A stretch of 64,000 nt of DNA from CAWFSE01 sp963697565. GTDB lineage: Bacteria; Actinomycetota; Actinomycetes; CAVWCF01. The stretch lies in the NCBI GenBank assembly GCA_963697565.1, contig CAVOOM010000007.1:682001-746000 (forward strand), in the 5' to 3' direction. The notes below the pieces were generated by a model, which was not told where the DNA came from, made no database searches, and saw only the letters and a program-made list of their open reading frames with translations. Position numbers and translations under genes: made by a program. Below are positions 61,380 through 64,000 of this stretch, piece after piece; the stretch's first letter is position 1; each line of letters begins with the position of its first letter.

Positions 61380-64000
61380 GTGCCCCTCGGACCCGAACGC
61401 GAACGCGAACGCCTGATCCACGCCGGCCTGCCGACCCAGCTGGTCGACGTCGACCCCGACGAGACGGCCGAGTGGCGAGAGTCGCTCGACGACGTCATCG
61501 ACCGGGCCGGCCCCTACCGGGCGCGCTACCTCATGCTGTCGCTGCTGCAGCGCGCCCGCGAGCGCTCCGTCGGGGTGCCCTCGCTGCGCTCCACCGACTA
61601 CATCAACACGATCACGCCGGAGCAGGAGCCGTGGTTCCCCGGCGACGAGTGGGTCGAGCGCCGGATCCGCCAGTACATCCGCTGGAACGCCGCCGTCATG
61701 GTGCACCGCGCGCAGCGCCCGGGGGTCGGCGTCGGCGGCCACATCTCCACGTACGCCTCGTCGGCCTCGCTGTACGAGGTCGGCTTCAACCACTTCTTCC
61801 GCGGCAAGGACCACCCCGGCGGCGGCGACCACCTGTTCTTCCAGGGCCACGCCTCGCCGGGGATGTACGCGCGCGCCTACCTCGAGGGCCGGCTCACCGA
61901 GGACCAGCTCGACGGCTTCCGCCAGGAGCTGTCGCACCCCGCGGGCGGGCTGTCGTCGTACCCCCACCCGCGGCTGATGCCGCACTTCTGGGAGTTCCCG
62001 ACCGTCTCGATGGGCCTCGGCCCGCTGAACGCGATCTACCAGGCGCGCTTCGACAAGTACCTGCACGCCCGCGGAATCAAGGACACCTCCCAGCAGCACA
62101 CCTGGGCGTTCCTGGGCGACGGCGAGATGGACGAGGTCGAGTCGCTGGGCGCGATCGGCCTCGCCGCGCGCGAGGAGCTCGACAACCTCACGTTCGTCAT
62201 CAACTGCAACCTGCAGCGCCTCGACGGGCCGGTGCGCGGCAACGGCAAGGTCATCCAGGAGCTCGAGTCGTTCTTCCGCGGCGCCGGCTGGAACGTCATC
62301 AAGGTCGTCTGGGGCCGCAAGTGGGACCAGCTGCTGGCCGCCGACAGCGACGGCGCGCTCGTCAACATCATGAACACCACGCCGGACGGCGACTTCCAGA
62401 CGTACAAGACCGAGGACGGCGGCTTCATCCGCGAGCACTTCTTCGGCCGCGACCCGCGCACCCGCCGGATGGTCGAGTCGTGGTCGGACGAGGAGATCTG
62501 GGCGCTGCAGCGCGGCGGGCACGACTACCGCAAGCTCTACGCGGCGTACAAGCTCGCCACCGAGACGACCGGCCAGCCGACCGTGATCCTGGCCAAGACG
62601 ATCAAGGGCTGGACCCTCGGCTCGCACTTCGAGGGCCGCAACTCCACCCACCAGATGAAGAAGCTCACGCTCGAGGACCTCATCGTCTTCCGCGACCGGC
62701 TGGGGATCCCGCTGCCGGACGAGGCGATCGACGCCAAGCTGCCCGCGTACTACCACCCCGGCCAGGACAGCGACATCGCGCGCTACCTGCACGAGCGCCG
62801 CCAGGCCCTCGGCGGCTACCTGCCCGAGCGCCGCACCGCGGCCAAGCCGCTGGTGCTCCCGGGCGACCCGGTCTACGACGTCGTCAGGCGCGGCTCCGGC
62901 AACCAGCCGGTCGCCACCACGATGGCCTTCGTCCGGCTGCTCAGGGACCTCATCAGGGACGAGAACATCGGGGCGCGGTTCGTGCCGATCATCCCCGACG
63001 AGGCGCGCACGTTCGGCATGGACTCGCTCTTCCCGACGCTGAAGATCTACAGCCCGCAGGGCCAGCAGTACCTCTCGGTCGACCGCGAGCTGATGCTGTC
63101 GTACCAGGAGAGCCAGACCGGCCAGATCCTGCACGAGGGCATCAACGAGGCCGGCTCGGTCGGCTCCTTCACCGCGGCGGGCACCTCGTACGCCACCCAC
63201 GGCGAGCCGATGATCCCCGTCTACATCTTCTACTCGATGTTCGGCTTCCAGCGCACCGGCGACGCCTTCTGGGCGGCCGGGGACCAGATGGCGCGCGGGT
63301 TCGTCATCGGCGCCACCGCTGGCCGCACCACGCTCAACGGCGAGGGCCTGCAGCACGAGGACGGCCACTCGCCGCTGCTCGCCTCGACGAACCCGGCGGT
63401 CGTGGCCTACGACCCGGCGTTCGCCTTCGAGCTGGGCCACATCGTGCGCGACGGGCTGCGCCGGATGTACGGCGAGCAGCCCGAGGACGTCTTCTACTAC
63501 CTGACGGTCTACAACGAGCCGTACCTCCAGCCGGCCGAGCCCGAGGGCGTCGACGTCGACGGGATCCTGCGGGGCATGCACCTGTACGCGCCGGCGCCGG
63601 CCGACGCTCCGGGCCCGCGGGCCCAGGTGCTCGCCTCGGGCGTCGCCGTGCCGTGGGCGCTGGAGGCGCAGCGGCTGCTCGCCGAGGACTGGGGCGTGCA
63701 CGCCGACGTCTGGTCGGTGACGTCGTGGAACGAGCTGCGCCGCGACGCGCTGGCCGCCGACCAGCACAACTTCCTGCACCCCGCCGCAGAGCCGCAGACG
63801 CCGTACGTGACGGCGCGGCTCGCCGGTCGGCCCGGTCCGGTGGTGGCCGTGAGCGACTACCTGCGGGCGGTGCAGGACCAGATCATGCCGTGGGTGCCCG
63901 CGGACGCCGCCTCGCTCGGCACCGACGGCTGGGGGCTGTCCGACACCCGCGGCGCGCTGCGCCGGCACTTCAAGGTCGACGCGCAGTCGATCGCCGTACG
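61380..64000 (+). CDS. aceE: Pyruvate dehydrogenase E1, homodimeric (AceE), cut by window end
   Basis: Open from GTG 61380 to the last base, 873 codons; about 40-50 C-terminal residues are missing. It decarboxylates pyruvate with thiamine diphosphate and acetylates the lipoyl E2. The ThDP motif is WAFLGDGEMDEVES through VINCNLQRLDGPV. SASLYEVGFNHFFRG, HASPGMYARAYLEGR, TTLNGEGLQHEDGHS and VYNEPYLQP are E1 blocks with active-site His residues. No frameshift in 2.6 kb. It should work with a lipoylated E2 (SucB-like in actinobacteria) and the Lpd at the other end of the window. Confidence 0.96.
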   Translation, partial: MPLGPERERERLIHAGLPTQLVDVDPDETAEWRESLDDVIDRAGPYRARYLMLSLLQRARERSVGVPSLRSTDYINTITPEQEPWFPGDEWVERRIRQYIRWNAAVMVHRAQRPGVGVGGHISTYASSASLYEVGFNHFFRGKDHPGGGDHLFFQGHASPGMYARAYLEGRLTEDQLDGFRQELSHPAGGLSSYPHPRLMPHFWEFPTVSMGLGPLNAIYQARFDKYLHARGIKDTSQQHTWAFLGDGEMDEVESLGAIGLAAREELDNLTFVINCNLQRLDGPVRGNGKVIQELESFFRGAGWNVIKVVWGRKWDQLLAADSDGALVNIMNTTPDGDFQTYKTEDGGFIREHFFGRDPRTRRMVESWSDEEIWALQRGGHDYRKLYAAYKLATETTGQPTVILAKTIKGWTLGSHFEGRNSTHQMKKLTLEDLIVFRDRLGIPLPDEAIDAKLPAYYHPGQDSDIARYLHERRQALGGYLPERRTAAKPLVLPGDPVYDVVRRGSGNQPVATTMAFVRLLRDLIRDENIGARFVPIIPDEARTFGMDSLFPTLKIYSPQGQQYLSVDRELMLSYQESQTGQILHEGINEAGSVGSFTAAGTSYATHGEPMIPVYIFYSMFGFQRTGDAFWAAGDQMARGFVIGATAGRTTLNGEGLQHEDGHSPLLASTNPAVVAYDPAFAFELGHIVRDGLRRMYGEQPEDVFYYLTVYNEPYLQPAEPEGVDVDGILRGMHLYAPAPADAPGPRAQVLASGVAVPWALEAQRLLAEDWGVHADVWSVTSWNELRRDALAADQHNFLHPAAEPQTPYVTARLAGRPGPVVAVSDYLRAVQDQIMPWVPADAASLGTDGWGLSDTRGALRRHFKVDAQSIAV

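Noticed and set aside
60306..63968. 1220-codon open frame on the minus strand
   Set aside because: It is the exact complement of aceE, a strongly conserved gene. Long antisense frames are normal at this GC content; its composition (His/Arg/Val/Leu/Asp rich) fits a shadow.

Overview
The window is 64 kb of very GC-rich DNA with the gene content and order of a high-GC Gram-positive bacterium (Actinomycetota). Evidence for this includes lpd-sucB, lipB-lipA-DUF4191-RDD-glnA, glnA2-glnE beside nadE, an F420-NADPH reductase, a mycothiol-type (maleylpyruvate isomerase N-terminal-like) protein, a homodimeric AceE next to a DUF3052 gene, RNase H fused to a phosphatase, DUF4191, and many GTG starts. I cannot place it to genus; the content would fit Propionibacteriales or relatives. 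No phage, transposon, CRISPR array or plasmid functions were seen.

Layout. 1-14.9 kb: lipoyl metabolism (lpd end, sucB, lipB, lipA) with an FAD oxidoreductase, a peptidase E, a sugar-type dehydrogenase, an MMPL exporter and a probable membrane pseudokinase. 15-16.6 kb: glnA behind a textbook double GlnR site, closed by a strong hairpin. 16.7-25.3 kb: accessory stretch with a CPBP protease-like membrane protein, a four-helix membrane protein, a TolB-like/TPR regulator, alpha/beta hydrolases, a VOC protein and an AlkZ-like glycosylase. 25.3-33 kb: MFS exporter, glnE and glnA2 reading left, nadE reading right, with a GlnR-type box between glnA2 and nadE. 33-44 kb: a TetR/MFS efflux pair with a clear operator, panB, F420 reductase, a histone H1-like protein, map, a ROK kinase, and a MarR/ABC exporter. 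44.2-47.7 kb: two tandem secreted RCC1-propeller/DUF4214 proteins. 47.8-53.5 kb: methyltransferase, RNase P RNA, yaaA, and the conserved Nif3/zinc-ribbon/RNase H operon. 53.5-64 kb: ABM protein, amidase, phosphoribosyltransferase and hydrolase, tRNA-Val, AhpE peroxiredoxin, PlsC, DUF3052, a lipoyl-less E2-like acyltransferase, and aceE running off the end.

Two things tie the window together. First, nitrogen: GlnA1 (with adenylylation tyrosine), GlnA2 (without it), GlnE and glutamine-dependent NadE lie within 18 kb, and GlnR-type boxes sit in front of both synthetase genes. Second, lipoate: LipB and LipA make the cofactor carried by SucB and re-oxidised by Lpd, and AceE is the E1 of the sister complex.

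Many genes begin directly 6-8 bases after an nAnnnT -10 box and have no ribosome binding site, so leaderless transcripts appear common. About 40 single-base frameshifts interrupt otherwise intact, often essential genes (sucB, lipA, glnE, nadE and others). They look like uncorrected indels of a long-read assembly rather than real pseudogenes. I therefore give the restored gene span and mark each break; positions of breaks are accurate to roughly 5-20 bases.
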